DNA from: Litoribacillus peritrichatus
GTDB taxonomy: Bacteria > Pseudomonadota > Gammaproteobacteria > Pseudomonadales > Litoribrevibacteraceae
Length of the DNA: 64,000 nt
NCBI RefSeq assembly: GCF_039537985.1
Contig: NZ_BAABBN010000004.1
Span: 124,001-188,000 of the forward strand
Direction of reading: 5' to 3'
The notes beneath the pieces are model-generated. The model saw only the letters and a list, made by a program, of their open reading frames with translations, made no database searches and was not told the origin of the DNA. Made by a program: the position numbers and the translations under genes. Shown piece after piece: positions 16,935 to 25,259 of the stretch. Numbering within the stretch: the stretch's first letter is position 1; the number at the start of each line of letters is the position of its first letter.

Positions 16935-19574
16935 ATGCTTGCCAGTGCAAATAATGCTGTGAAACCCAGACCAACCTGTTTACTGAAACAATTATCGACT
17001 TTGACTTTGTTATCTTGCTGCTCCGTTAGGGCGCACGCAGATCTTGAACATTCCCTGTTACCTACTTCAGCCAGTGTGTCGTTAATTTTTATTCTTATCT
17101 CTGCTCTGATTGTTCTGGTGGTTTTTTTATTAAAATCACTCAGGCGTAATCATGAACTCTCGTTGGCTGTTGACCGACTGGAGGCCTCAGAAAAAAGTTT
17201 TAAGCGATCTGAGGAGAAGTATGCTCTGGCATTTCATGCCAGTCCGGATGCGGTTCTCATAGTCCGTTATTCTGACATGAAAATACTGGACGTTAATGAA
17301 GGTTTTGAACGTTTGCTTGGATACCCTCAGCAGGAAGCCATTGGGAAAACCACCCTGGAGCTGGATTTATGGCAAGACCTGATGCGAAGGGATGTACTGC
17401 TTAGGCACGTTGTCGAGCACGGGGAAGTCAATAGTTGGGAAATGGGACTCATCACCAATGATGGAGACACCTTGAATTGCGAAATGTCCTCCAGCCTGAT
17501 TAATCTGGATGGTGAAATGTGCTTATTGACCATTTTACGTGATATCAGTGATCGCAAAGCTGCAGAGCAAGAATTGAAACGCGTTAGTGCACTGTTGGAA
17601 GCGGCATTAGTGAATTCTCCGGTGGGAATAATCATCGTCGATGCACCTGACGGGCGCATTCGCTTGATAAATGAGTCCGCCCGCCGTATTCGTCAGTTGT
17701 CACACTCTCAGTATGTGGGAGGCCAGGAAGATCACTGTTTGATATTGGACGAAAAAGACAGGCCTTTGGTCGGTGATGAGTCCCCGTTGATGAAAGCGGC
17801 CAAACAGGGCGAACACACAATCAATAAGGAAATAAAAATTGTTTACCCGGACAAGTCGTATTGCTGGACTATCGCGAATGCTGCGCCCGTTATGGATGGT
17901 CAGAATCAAATAATAGCGGCGGTGATCGTTTACCTCGACATTACCGATATGAAGTCGGTTCAAAATGATTTACAGAACTTAAATCGGGATCTTGAAAAGC
18001 GCGTTGATGAGCGAACGAAAGCGATTACAGAAACCAACGTTCAGCTTAACCAGGCGATTAAACGGGCCGAAGTTGCTAACCAGGCCAAAAGTGATTTTTT
18101 AGCCAATATCAGCCATGAAATACGGACGCCGATGAACGGGATTTTAGGCATGACTCAGTTGGCGATGAATCATTGCAAAGATGAGCGACTGTTCAGATTC
18201 TTGAATAATATTGAAAAGTCCTCGGATGTCCTGATGCATATGATCAATGACGTTTTGGATTATTCCAGAATCGACAGTGGCAAAATGCTGATTGAGCATG
18301 CGCCGTTTAATTTAATGGAAATCATAGAGCAGCTTAATCTGTTTGCGAACAAACAGGCTGGCGAAAAGCTGTTGAACTATCACTTTGTTGCAGAGGATGA
18401 TTTACCGGACTTTATTATTGGCGATGCTTCAAGGGCTAAGCAGGTTTTGGTGAATTTGTTGGACAATGCCATTAAGTTTACGCCCGAGGGGGAGGTCGTC
18501 TTATCGGTAGCCATAGACACGTCTTCTGATCTGGCTGAAAAAGTTATTTTTAAGGTGAAAGATACCGGTATTGGCATCAAGGAAGCCAATATTGCTGGCT
18601 TGTTTGACAGTTTTGCTCAATTGGACAGCTCCATGACCCGTCAATACGGTGGAACCGGGCTGGGGTTGGCATTGTGTCAAAAGCTGGCTCGCTTAATGGA
18701 CGGTTCAATCGAAGTGGTCAGCAAAGAGGGTGAAGGCAGCACATTCAGTTTGATTATCCCGCTAATTTCAGAGGAGCCCTCTGCAGGTAAGATTTGGGAT
18801 GAAGCCACTATTGAACAATCAGATCGAGATGAGTCTGAGGGGGTGGTGGGTCATGATCAGGTGATGAAGAGTAAGGACATCATTGAACATGTGAATCTAA
18901 ACACTGACAAGGAGGAGAGCGCTGACCCTGTTAAAAGGGTGGCGCATTTTAATCTGCAAGAGCTAACTGAAAAGGTGGGTGGAAATGAGGCCACTATTCT
19001 GAAACTTCTGCTTATGTTTTATAAAGACTACATTGAATCGGAAAAAGTCATTGAGTCGCTTTTGGACGATGTTGCCTATGATGTTTCAACAAGCCTTGAG
19101 CAGTTGACCCAAGAGTTAATAGGGCGGGTGCATGCGTTAAAAGGGGTTGCTGGTAATCTGTGTAACGATTATCTGCATAATATTGCGAAGGATGTTGAGT
19201 CGGCATTAAGAGAGAAAGGAATAACGAACATCATCAAAGAACATATTCGCTCGTTGTTTTCGGTGGCGCAAAGAGAAGCAGGTGAGCTTGAAGTGTTTTT
19301 GTCCGCCATGCAGGAAGAAACTAAGGTTGGGGGTGAATCCAGTTCTGTGTCTGATAATGAAATTAAAGTTGAATTAATGCCGGTATGTAAGGCGTTACAT
19401 GAACAAGTAGCGAATAACTTTATGATAGATAATGAGGACTTAGGCCGCCTTAAAGCCTTGTCTGGTCAATTAAATCTTGACCATATTGCAAACGGAATAG
19501 AGCACTCGTTAATGGCGTTTGATTACCAAAAGGCAGGAACCTTGCTGGAAGAGCTGGCTTTAAAAATTGAGTAA
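16935..19574 (+). CDS. PAS-containing sensor histidine kinase with C-terminal Hpt domain
   Basis: An 879-residue membrane kinase. Residue positions are counted from the ATG at 16935, which has AGGA seven bases upstream. A leading hydrophobic segment and a transmembrane helix (about 47-69) are followed by two PAS domains (about 93-208 and 218-342), a coiled coil, HisKA (FLANISHEIRTPMNG, phosphorylated His near 394), HATPase (LLDNAIKFTPEG, DTGIGI, GTGLGLA), a linker, and an Hpt domain (about 672-795, GRVHALKGVAGN). In typical hybrid kinases a receiver domain sits between HATPase and Hpt; here there is none. The Hpt histidine must therefore be served by a separate response regulator, and none is encoded in the window. 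Confidence 0.9.
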   Translation: MLASANNAVKPRPTCLLKQLSTLTLLSCCSVRAHADLEHSLLPTSASVSLIFILISALIVLVVFLLKSLRRNHELSLAVDRLEASEKSFKRSEEKYALAFHASPDAVLIVRYSDMKILDVNEGFERLLGYPQQEAIGKTTLELDLWQDLMRRDVLLRHVVEHGEVNSWEMGLITNDGDTLNCEMSSSLINLDGEMCLLTILRDISDRKAAEQELKRVSALLEAALVNSPVGIIIVDAPDGRIRLINESARRIRQLSHSQYVGGQEDHCLILDEKDRPLVGDESPLMKAAKQGEHTINKEIKIVYPDKSYCWTIANAAPVMDGQNQIIAAVIVYLDITDMKSVQNDLQNLNRDLEKRVDERTKAITETNVQLNQAIKRAEVANQAKSDFLANISHEIRTPMNGILGMTQLAMNHCKDERLFRFLNNIEKSSDVLMHMINDVLDYSRIDSGKMLIEHAPFNLMEIIEQLNLFANKQAGEKLLNYHFVAEDDLPDFIIGDASRAKQVLVNLLDNAIKFTPEGEVVLSVAIDTSSDLAEKVIFKVKDTGIGIKEANIAGLFDSFAQLDSSMTRQYGGTGLGLALCQKLARLMDGSIEVVSKEGEGSTFSLIIPLISEEPSAGKIWDEATIEQSDRDESEGVVGHDQVMKSKDIIEHVNLNTDKEESADPVKRVAHFNLQELTEKVGGNEATILKLLLMFYKDYIESEKVIESLLDDVAYDVSTSLEQLTQELIGRVHALKGVAGNLCNDYLHNIAKDVESALREKGITNIIKEHIRSLFSVAQREAGELEVFLSAMQEETKVGGESSSVSDNEIKVELMPVCKALHEQVANNFMIDNEDLGRLKALSGQLNLDHIANGIEHSLMAFDYQKAGTLLEELALKIE

Positions 19575-19592
19575 TAGGATGTTTACAGACAT

Positions 19593-19624
19593 AAAAAAGC
19601 CGAGAATAAATTCTCGGCTTTTTT
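19593..19624. terminator. Rho-independent terminator after the histidine kinase gene
   Basis: Perfect stem AAGCCGAGAA/TTCTCGGCTT with TAAA loop, flanked by runs of A and T that make it work in both directions. It ends the kinase transcript (+) and the tRNA transcript (-). Confidence 0.9.
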
Positions 19625-19633
19625 ATTAAAATC

Positions 19634-19710
<77 letters not shown>

Positions 19711-19779
19711 TCATTGTGGGCGCTATTATAGGCATATCTTATGTGGTGTCAATGGAAAACTGAATTAATTGGACAATCT

Positions 19780-20418
19780 TTATTGGAAGTGACGAAAAGT
19801 TAAATTAATTCGTGCTTTGAGTGGCTTTTTTGATTTGGGTATCGAGTGTTGTAAATGACTTTGGCAGCCTTCATTCATGACCAAAGCAGAGTTATGAGCC
19901 AGGGGTAAAGAAAACATCTGTTTCGTTTCTGTATTCTTTCGAACGGCAAACATTCGTGGTTGGCCGAAAGAGACCGAAGTGATGATCGGGTTCTCTCCCA
20001 GTTCTTTTTCATTGTCACTGTGCCAACCCATGGCGTCGCAGCCATCTCGATAGAGGTTGCATAACACACCATTAAAGGGAATATTACAAAACTGGCTGAC
20101 TTTGGCATTTAACCAGGACAGTTCTTTACCCCATTTTTTGGCGTGAAAGGTTCGTCCTGAGTACCGATATGAGACATTGGGCTCACCGTAGAAACATTGT
20201 AATCTGGGCGAAGGAATCTGCTTGCCAAAAATCATGATGTTTTCTTGTTGCCAGTCCAGTGTTTCAAGAAAAATCTCAAATAGATCATCTGCCAGACTAT
20301 CTTCCAGGAAATGGCGATAGTAATCCAAATTACAGTGCTCTAGCTGAATCCGTTGACAAAACATACTGAACTTTTTTGATTGTGTGTCTGTTGAGGGCCA
20401 TTTGGTCGATTTCGCCAT
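19780..20418 (-). CDS. AlkB-like 2-oxoglutarate/Fe(II) dioxygenase
   Basis: A 212-residue protein of the AlkB superfamily, closer in layout to ALKBH2/3-type DNA dealkylases than to E. coli AlkB. Substrate lid motif SPRLQCFYGEP lies near residue 70. The iron ligands are HSD (in MGWHSDNE, near 134) and the distal H in LQHSIPK near 190. The 2-oxoglutarate arginine is in RINLTFR at the C terminus. It is expected to remove methyl lesions from DNA or RNA in the cytoplasm. It follows lrgB by ten bases in the same direction and may be translated from the same transcript, though no functional connection is evident. Confidence 0.9.
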   Translation of the reverse strand: MAKSTKWPSTDTQSKKFSMFCQRIQLEHCNLDYYRHFLEDSLADDLFEIFLETLDWQQENIMIFGKQIPSPRLQCFYGEPNVSYRYSGRTFHAKKWGKELSWLNAKVSQFCNIPFNGVLCNLYRDGCDAMGWHSDNEKELGENPIITSVSFGQPRMFAVRKNTETKQMFSLPLAHNSALVMNEGCQSHLQHSIPKSKKPLKARINLTFRHFQ

Positions 20419-20428
20419 TGTTAATGGC

Positions 20429-21154
20429 TCAAGGGATGAGCCCTTGGGATCTTAATATATCAACTGCGTAAGGCAAAACAAGGGCGGTGTATGCTCCGGT
20501 AAGGCCCATAGACAGGGCTGAGAAGGCGCCGCATTGGGGGCTGATTTCAAGTGCTTTGGCGGTGCCTACTCCATGAGCTGCAATGCCTATGCTCATTCCT
20601 TTGATTCCATCGTCATGCTCTCCGATCAGCTTGAACAAAGGTTCGGCAATAACGGCACCAATGACTCCGGTAATTAATACGAACGCGGCCGTTAAAGAAG
20701 GGATGGCACCAATACTTTCTGAAACACTCAGGGCAATTGGCGTGGTTACCGACTTTGGTGTCAAAGACAACAATACATCGTGGCTGGCATCAAAGCTCCA
20801 GGCAATCAAAACAGAAGCAAATACAGCCACGCTGCCGCCAATGATGACCGCCAGAAATAAAGGTACTGCCAGTTGTTTTATGCGTTCTCTGTTTTTAAAA
20901 AGCGGGATGGCCAAAGCAACAGTGGCAGGGCCTAAAAGCAGATGAATCGGGTAGTTGTATTTAAAATAGGTTTCGTAGGGAATTTCAAGCAAGGTTAAGG
21001 TTGTGATGATTGCGACGATACTTGTCATGACCGGCTGTAGGAGAGCTGTGTGATTAAATCGGCGATATAACGCTAAACACAAGTAATAGAATATCAGGGT
21101 GATGAATAAGCTAACGGCGGCATTGTTTTGGAGCCATGTGTATAAATCGGCCAT
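20429..21154 (-). CDS. LrgB/CidB family membrane protein
   Basis: A 241-residue polytopic protein of the LrgB family, with the conserved KSVTTPIALSVSESIGAIPS and the C-terminal HGVGTAKALEISPQCGAFSA segments. In Staphylococcus LrgAB/CidAB modulate murein hydrolase export; in other bacteria and chloroplasts relatives transport glycolate or pyruvate. The start overlaps the stop of the LrgA gene by one base (TAATG), so the two are translationally coupled and surely work as a pair. Confidence 0.92.
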   Translation of the reverse strand: MADLYTWLQNNAAVSLFITLIFYYLCLALYRRFNHTALLQPVMTSIVAIITTLTLLEIPYETYFKYNYPIHLLLGPATVALAIPLFKNRERIKQLAVPLFLAVIIGGSVAVFASVLIAWSFDASHDVLLSLTPKSVTTPIALSVSESIGAIPSLTAAFVLITGVIGAVIAEPLFKLIGEHDDGIKGMSIGIAAHGVGTAKALEISPQCGAFSALSMGLTGAYTALVLPYAVDILRSQGLIP

Positions 21155-21513
21155 TATTTTTGAATGTCCTTACGCGTTTGACTTTTAAAGAACAGACGAG
21201 TGAACAGTGAAATGAAAATCATTGTAAAGGCTGTTCCCACCAGCAACGCACAGGCAATAGCAATGGCCTGGCCTTTAATGAGTTCCAGGTATTGCATCAC
21301 ACCAACTCCGGCAGGAACTAAAAGCAGCGGTAAGTACATCAGTATTTTCTCACTGGTTGTAATCAAAGACGGCGGAGCTTTTCCTTTTAGAGTCAGGGCA
21401 ATGAACAGCAATAACATGCCAGCCACAGACCCGGGAATAGGACTGGCCAGGAAATAGACGACAAGTTCACCTAAAATATAGAAAAAGAACAGAATTGAAA
21501 TACCAAGTAACAT
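21154..21513 (-). CDS. LrgA/CidA family membrane protein
   Basis: A 119-residue protein with four hydrophobic helices, holin-like in size. Family features: LASPIPGSVAGMLLLFIAL with the conserved PGSVxGM, and YLPLLLVPAGVGVMQYLE. It forms the usual pair with LrgB downstream. The basic C terminus (FFKSQTRKDIQK) is cytoplasmic by the positive-inside rule. About 145 bases upstream separate it from a divergent small gene, which is where the lrgAB promoter should lie. No LysR or two-component regulator gene is adjacent. Confidence 0.92.
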   Translation of the reverse strand: MLLGISILFFFYILGELVVYFLASPIPGSVAGMLLLFIALTLKGKAPPSLITTSEKILMYLPLLLVPAGVGVMQYLELIKGQAIAIACALLVGTAFTMIFISLFTRLFFKSQTRKDIQK

Positions 21514-21657
21514 AGCTTTACTGTTTTATAGTCGGAACGATGATTTTCTTTGAGGTCAATAATTATCACAGGATTTTAACCGTTCTAATTAAGTATGGAC
21601 ACTTAATGTATTTAATAAATGCTCTTACAGCAGTTAGTTTTTTGGGGAGTCGTCATA

Positions 21658-21867
21658 ATGTCGCGTTTGGATTTAAAACACGTTCGTGTAGGAAATGAAG
21701 TTTTTCTTAAAACTCAAGTGCTTAAGAAGCTTTCAAATGAAATTGCTTTAATGGCACAGCACATGGTTGATTTGTATGCGAGCGGTCATGACGAGCTGGA
21801 GGTTGAACGAATCGATTTAATGATTAAACAGCGAGCGGAAGTTATCGCACAATTGACCGGAAACTAA
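21658..21867 (+). CDS. Small conserved hypothetical protein (69 aa)
   Basis: A 69-residue cytoplasmic protein, mostly helical, with alternating charged and hydrophobic residues (LKKLSNEIALMAQHMVDLY, then LEVERIDLMIKQRAEVIAQL). No cysteine, signal or membrane segment. The ATG at 21658 has GGGGAG eight bases upstream and is preferred over an upstream frame extension from 21619. A terminator follows. I do not recognise the family; the helical pattern suggests a dimerising or protein-binding adaptor (inference). Confidence 0.7.
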   Translation: MSRLDLKHVRVGNEVFLKTQVLKKLSNEIALMAQHMVDLYASGHDELEVERIDLMIKQRAEVIAQLTGN

Positions 21868-21881
21868 GTCGCCAACTTCTT

Positions 21882-21910
21882 AAAAAGCGCCAGCTGTTGT
21901 CGCTTTTTTT
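21882..21910 (+). terminator. Rho-independent terminator of the 69-aa gene
   Basis: AAAAAGCG at 21882-21889 pairs with CGCTTTTT at 21901-21908 around a loop that can itself fold partly (GCCAGCTGTTG), followed by a run of T. Confidence 0.7.
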
Positions 21911-21980
21911 GTAGGATTTTGGCTAACGATTGATCTATGATTGACCTATCTAATATTGGAAGTTGTTAGTAGAGGTGTAT

Positions 21981-22136
21981 ATGGATTACGAAGTTGTACT
22001 GGCGTTGGTCGCTATTGTTCTTTTTATGGCTGTCTGTGGGATGGTACTCAGAGGCCAGTGGGCTGACTATTGCTCAAGAGTGTTTAAACGGTCTGAAAAG
22101 AAAGCCCGCCGACAGGATAAAACCCACCACGCATAG
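21981..22136 (+). CDS. Small single-pass membrane protein (51 aa)
   Basis: A short gene not usually called. The ATG at 21981 has AGAGGT six bases upstream. The peptide begins DYEVVLALVAIVLFMAVCG, a clear transmembrane helix, then a basic tail (FKRSEKKARRQDKTHHA). It is enclosed between two terminators (21882-21910 and 22233-22263), which supports a separate small transcription unit. The pattern Nout-helix-basic cytoplasmic tail is common among small stress or regulatory membrane proteins, but no specific family is recognised. Confidence 0.6.
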   Translation: MDYEVVLALVAIVLFMAVCGMVLRGQWADYCSRVFKRSEKKARRQDKTHHA

Positions 22137-22232
22137 TACCGTATCTGGTGTCAGGCTCATTGGCTGATATCGGTTCCGGCGTATTTTTGGCAATGGGCTT
22201 CGGCTTCGCTAACTATATAATTTAATTGTATT

Positions 22233-22263
22233 AAAAAAGGCCTTGTAAGATTAAGGCCTTTTT
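22233..22263. terminator. Bidirectional terminator before trm112
   Basis: AAAAAGGCCTT pairs with AAGGCCTTTTT around the loop GTAAGATT. It lies between the 51-aa gene (+) and the end of the cysS-yidD-trm112 operon (-). Confidence 0.85.
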
Positions 22264-22287
22264 AGTGTGACGACAAAAAGCCAGCGC

Positions 22288-22485
22288 TTAACTGTCTTTG
22301 ATGCTTTCGTATTCTTCGAGCGTCAACTCACGAGCCTCGTGCTCCAGCATGACCGGAATGTCGTCTTTGATTGGGTAAGCCAGTTTGCTTTTTTTGCACC
22401 AAAGCTCTTCCGTTAATTGGTGGTAGCTAAGTTGTCCTTGGCTAACCGGGCAGACCAGCATGGCAAGTAGTTGTTTATCAATCAT
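22288..22485 (-). CDS. Trm112 family protein
   Basis: A 65-residue small protein of the Trm112/YcaR family, with the pattern LLAMLVCPVSQGQL near the start, LWCKKSKLAYPIKDDIPVML in the middle and EARELT near the end. In eukaryotes and some bacteria Trm112 stabilises several methyltransferases; in enterobacteria the homologue sits beside kdsB/lpxK. Here the paired zinc cysteines are reduced to two (CP and WC). The ATG at 22485 has AGGA eight bases upstream and overlaps the yidD end by eight bases. Confidence 0.9.
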   Translation of the reverse strand: MIDKQLLAMLVCPVSQGQLSYHQLTEELWCKKSKLAYPIKDDIPVMLEHEARELTLEEYESIKDS

Positions 22486-22744
22486 GTTTAGAATCCTGTC
22501 TGTTACAGCAGTCTTGTTCTGTGCCGGGCACATAATCAAAGCCACCGTCACTCCATGGGTGACAACGACTTATTCGTTTTACAGCAAGCCAGCTTCCTTT
22601 CAATACGCCGTGCTTTTTTAGAGCAATGATCGTATATTCTGAGCAGCTGGGGTAAAAGCGGCAATTGTTACCCAACAGAGGGCTTATGCACCACTGATAG
22701 ACGGTGATAAGCCCGATGAATAACTTACTGATCCAGTTACGCAC
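22478..22744 (-). CDS. yidD: Membrane protein insertion efficiency factor YidD
   Basis: An 88-residue protein with the YidD core ISPLLGNNCRFYPSCSEY and RISRCHPWSDGGFDYVP. YidD assists YidC in inserting membrane proteins at the inner face of the membrane. The GTG at 22744 gives the usual family start (VRNWISKLFIGLITVYQW) and overlaps the cysS stop by eight bases. An upstream TTG in the same frame would push 47 bases into cysS. yidD is normally in the rpmH-rnpA-yidD-yidC cluster, so this location is unusual. Confidence 0.92.
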   Translation of the reverse strand: MRNWISKLFIGLITVYQWCISPLLGNNCRFYPSCSEYTIIALKKHGVLKGSWLAVKRISRCHPWSDGGFDYVPGTEQDCCNRQDSKHD

Positions 22745-24140
22745 GTTGCCAACGTGTGCCTTCACGAGTGTCTTCCAGCTCAATACCTTGGGCTTTCAGG
22801 TCGTCGCGAATCTGATCGGATCGGGCAAAATCTTTGTTTTTCTTTGCTTCAATTCGTTCTTGAATCAGCGCTTCAATGGCGTCATCGCTCAGGCCGCCTT
22901 CAGATTGGTTACCCCGTGATTTAAACCAATTTTCAGCATCGTGAGAAAGTAATCCAAGCAGCGAGGCCGACTTTCTTAATTGTGCCGCAACCAGGGATTT
23001 TTCTTCTGCTGATTCAGTTTTGTTAATTTGTTTTGCTAGGTTGTGCAATTCCGCAATGGCCATTGGGGTGTTCAGGTCATCGTTGAGTGCATCAATGAAC
23101 GCTTGAGGCAGTTCAGCGGATTCAATTGAAGTGGAGGCCGGTATGTCTCTTAGCGCTGTGTATAAACGATCCAGCGCAGTGTAGGCCTGCTCAATCAGGT
23201 CAATGGACCAATTCAGTTGTGAACGATAGTGGGCAGATAACAGCGCAAAACGAACCACTTCCCCCGGAATTTCTTCAAGTAACTCTCGAACGGTGATGAA
23301 GTTACCGAGCGACTTGGACATTTTTTCCTGGCTGTTACTTTCTTTGTTCTGGATGGTGATGTAGCCGTTATGCATCCAATATTTTACGTAAGTTTCACCG
23401 TCATGGGCACAGGTGCTTTGTGCTATTTCGTTTTCATGATGAGGGAAAGTCAAATCCTGACCGCCACCATGAATATCAATGGTGGTGCCAAGGTGGCGTT
23501 CGATCATTGCTGAACACTCAATGTGCCAGCCAGGTCGGCCATTGCCCCATGGGCTGTCCCATCCTGGCTGTTCATCAGAAGAGGGCTTCCAAAGCACAAA
23601 GTCACCGGCGTATTGCTTGTAAGGTGCTACTTCAACCCGCGCACCGGCGAGCATGTCGTCCAGTGAACGTTTGGAAAGCTCACCGTATTGCTCATAGGCT
23701 TTCACGTTAAACAGTACATGGCCTTCAGCGGCGTAAGCAAAGCCTTTTTCTATCAGTCGCTCGATCATGTCGATCATTTGATCGATGTTCTCGGTGGCTC
23801 TTGGTTCAATGTCAGGCGTCAGTACATTCAATTGGTTGATGTCATCGCGATAGGCTTGGGCAAATTTGTCACTGATGACACGAATATCGACGTTTTGTTC
23901 TTGTGCTGCTTTATTGATTTTATCATCTACGTCCGTGATGTTGCGTGCGTAGGTCACTTTCGGGTAGTGATGCTGAAGCACTCGATACAGCGTATCGAAG
24001 ACAACCGCCGGGCGAGCATTACCAATGTGTATGTAGTTATACACAGTGGGGCCACAGACATACATTTTAATATGGTCTGGGTTGCTTGGAGTGAATGCTT
24101 CTTTCTTTTGAGTCAGCGTGTTGTATACCGAAAGCGTCAT
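22737..24140 (-). CDS. cysS: Cysteinyl-tRNA synthetase
   Basis: Charges tRNA-Cys in the cytoplasm. 467 residues, the usual length. The class I signatures are HIGN near residue 38 (YIHIGNARPAVVFDTLYR) and KMSKSLGN near 274. Zinc ligands are in YVCGPTVYN, HIECSAM and the GGGQDLTFPHHENEIAQS segment. The C-terminal anticodon region ends LEDTREGTRWQRA, as in E. coli. It is the first gene of an overlapping cysS-yidD-trm112 unit. Confidence 0.98.
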   Translation of the reverse strand: MTLSVYNTLTQKKEAFTPSNPDHIKMYVCGPTVYNYIHIGNARPAVVFDTLYRVLQHHYPKVTYARNITDVDDKINKAAQEQNVDIRVISDKFAQAYRDDINQLNVLTPDIEPRATENIDQMIDMIERLIEKGFAYAAEGHVLFNVKAYEQYGELSKRSLDDMLAGARVEVAPYKQYAGDFVLWKPSSDEQPGWDSPWGNGRPGWHIECSAMIERHLGTTIDIHGGGQDLTFPHHENEIAQSTCAHDGETYVKYWMHNGYITIQNKESNSQEKMSKSLGNFITVRELLEEIPGEVVRFALLSAHYRSQLNWSIDLIEQAYTALDRLYTALRDIPASTSIESAELPQAFIDALNDDLNTPMAIAELHNLAKQINKTESAEEKSLVAAQLRKSASLLGLLSHDAENWFKSRGNQSEGGLSDDAIEALIQERIEAKKNKDFARSDQIRDDLKAQGIELEDTREGTRWQRA

Positions 24141-24242
24141 TTGTTTTTTGTTTCCTGAATATATTCATCTGGCCGCTATGATAGCGAAGCCAATTAAGAG
24201 TTCAAGCGATGAGCTTGAAGTTTGGCCGTTACTGATCGTGGA

Positions 24243-25094
24243 TTAGTATTCAGCAATGGCGCCTTTCCGATAGCCCTCAAACGCTTTGACCTTATAGGTG
24301 TTCGACGGTGTTTCTTTTTTCAGCTGTTGTGCGATGTGGTCGGCAATCCACTCTACCGTTGAGTCAGTGTCAATCAGGTACACCTGGTCTGAATTGATCG
24401 ACAGTTCAAAGTGCCCCTGAGGAGCCTGATAGCTGAACTTGGTGCATGAGACCTGATTCTTGCTGGTTGTGGCAGCAATGTCTTCACGGGTACCGATGTA
24501 AATATCTTTAAATTTTTCAGCCCAAACTTGTTCTAACTCAGCGCTTCTTTGTTGGTTTTCATAGATCTCAATGGGCGATCTGTGTCCGTGGGCGATTCGC
24601 TGGCAGTTTCCTTCGTGTTTTTTCAAACCGTGGCTGTAGTGATAGAACGATCCCGCCAGGTTTTCGCAATACAGGTGCAGCTTAATACCTTTTACATTTT
24701 CCGGAAGCAGCGTTTTAATCCAGGTTTCAAGCAGCTCAGTCAGTGATTCGGTGGTGACTTCTTTATCTTCTAAAAATAAAAAGGCATCTTCAGGTGCGCT
24801 GGTGGATAAGTAGCGCTGACCGTTTTGCCATTCAATTTCAGTTTGTCCGTCCCCGAGGTCCGAAATGGTTAAATTGTCTGTTTGGGTGGCAATGATGAGC
24901 TTATGGTCTGCGTAGGTATCAATAAATTCTTTGATGAATTTTTTTACATGGCCAAAATCAAACAACATACCTTCGTCATTTAATTCGCCGGATAACTCAC
25001 AATCAACCAGCCAGCTTTCTCCTAATAGGCCTCTTGAGCTATTAAGATACGAGAAATCAATGACAGTCAGTTGGTCAACAAAAAGGGTTTTCAT
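24243..25094 (-). CDS. Two-domain 6-pyruvoyl-tetrahydropterin synthase/QueD-like protein
   Basis: A 283-residue protein made of two PTPS-like halves, about twice the length of QueD. The first half (about 1-135) keeps GMLFDFGHVKK and DHKLII but lacks the HGH zinc motif (LGES stands there). The second half (about 145-283) carries YHYSHGL, GNC and AHGHRSPIEI, the zinc and catalytic Cys-His elements, plus TDSTVEWIA where ENLA usually sits. Such proteins are annotated as 6-carboxytetrahydropterin synthase in marine gammaproteobacteria, but whether they make the queuosine precursor is uncertain. No other que gene is near; neighbours are cysS and sodB. Confidence 0.8.
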   Translation of the reverse strand: MKTLFVDQLTVIDFSYLNSSRGLLGESWLVDCELSGELNDEGMLFDFGHVKKFIKEFIDTYADHKLIIATQTDNLTISDLGDGQTEIEWQNGQRYLSTSAPEDAFLFLEDKEVTTESLTELLETWIKTLLPENVKGIKLHLYCENLAGSFYHYSHGLKKHEGNCQRIAHGHRSPIEIYENQQRSAELEQVWAEKFKDIYIGTREDIAATTSKNQVSCTKFSYQAPQGHFELSINSDQVYLIDTDSTVEWIADHIAQQLKKETPSNTYKVKAFEGYRKGAIAEY

Positions 25095-25212
25095 TCTTTA
25101 AACAACACACGCAGAAAAAAGGTTGGTAATCATACCGTAATCGACAGGTTTTGTATTCTGTTTCATCACTTGTCGAGATTAGATCTTAGTCGGTTTACAG
25201 TGGTTTTGGCAT

Positions 25213-25241
25213 AAAAAAAGACGCCCGTAAGCGTCTTTTTT
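25213..25241. terminator. Rho-independent terminator of sodB
   Basis: AAAAAGACGC (25215-25224) pairs with GCGTCTTTTT (25231-25240) around CCGTAA. It lies 20 bases after the sodB stop on the minus strand and is symmetric enough to work both ways. Confidence 0.85.
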
Positions 25242-25259
25242 CTGAACCGGGCCGCTAAA

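Noticed and set aside
23688..24158. A 156-codon open frame antisense to cysS
   Set aside because: Complete overlap with the conserved N-terminal half of cysS and no recognisable domain.
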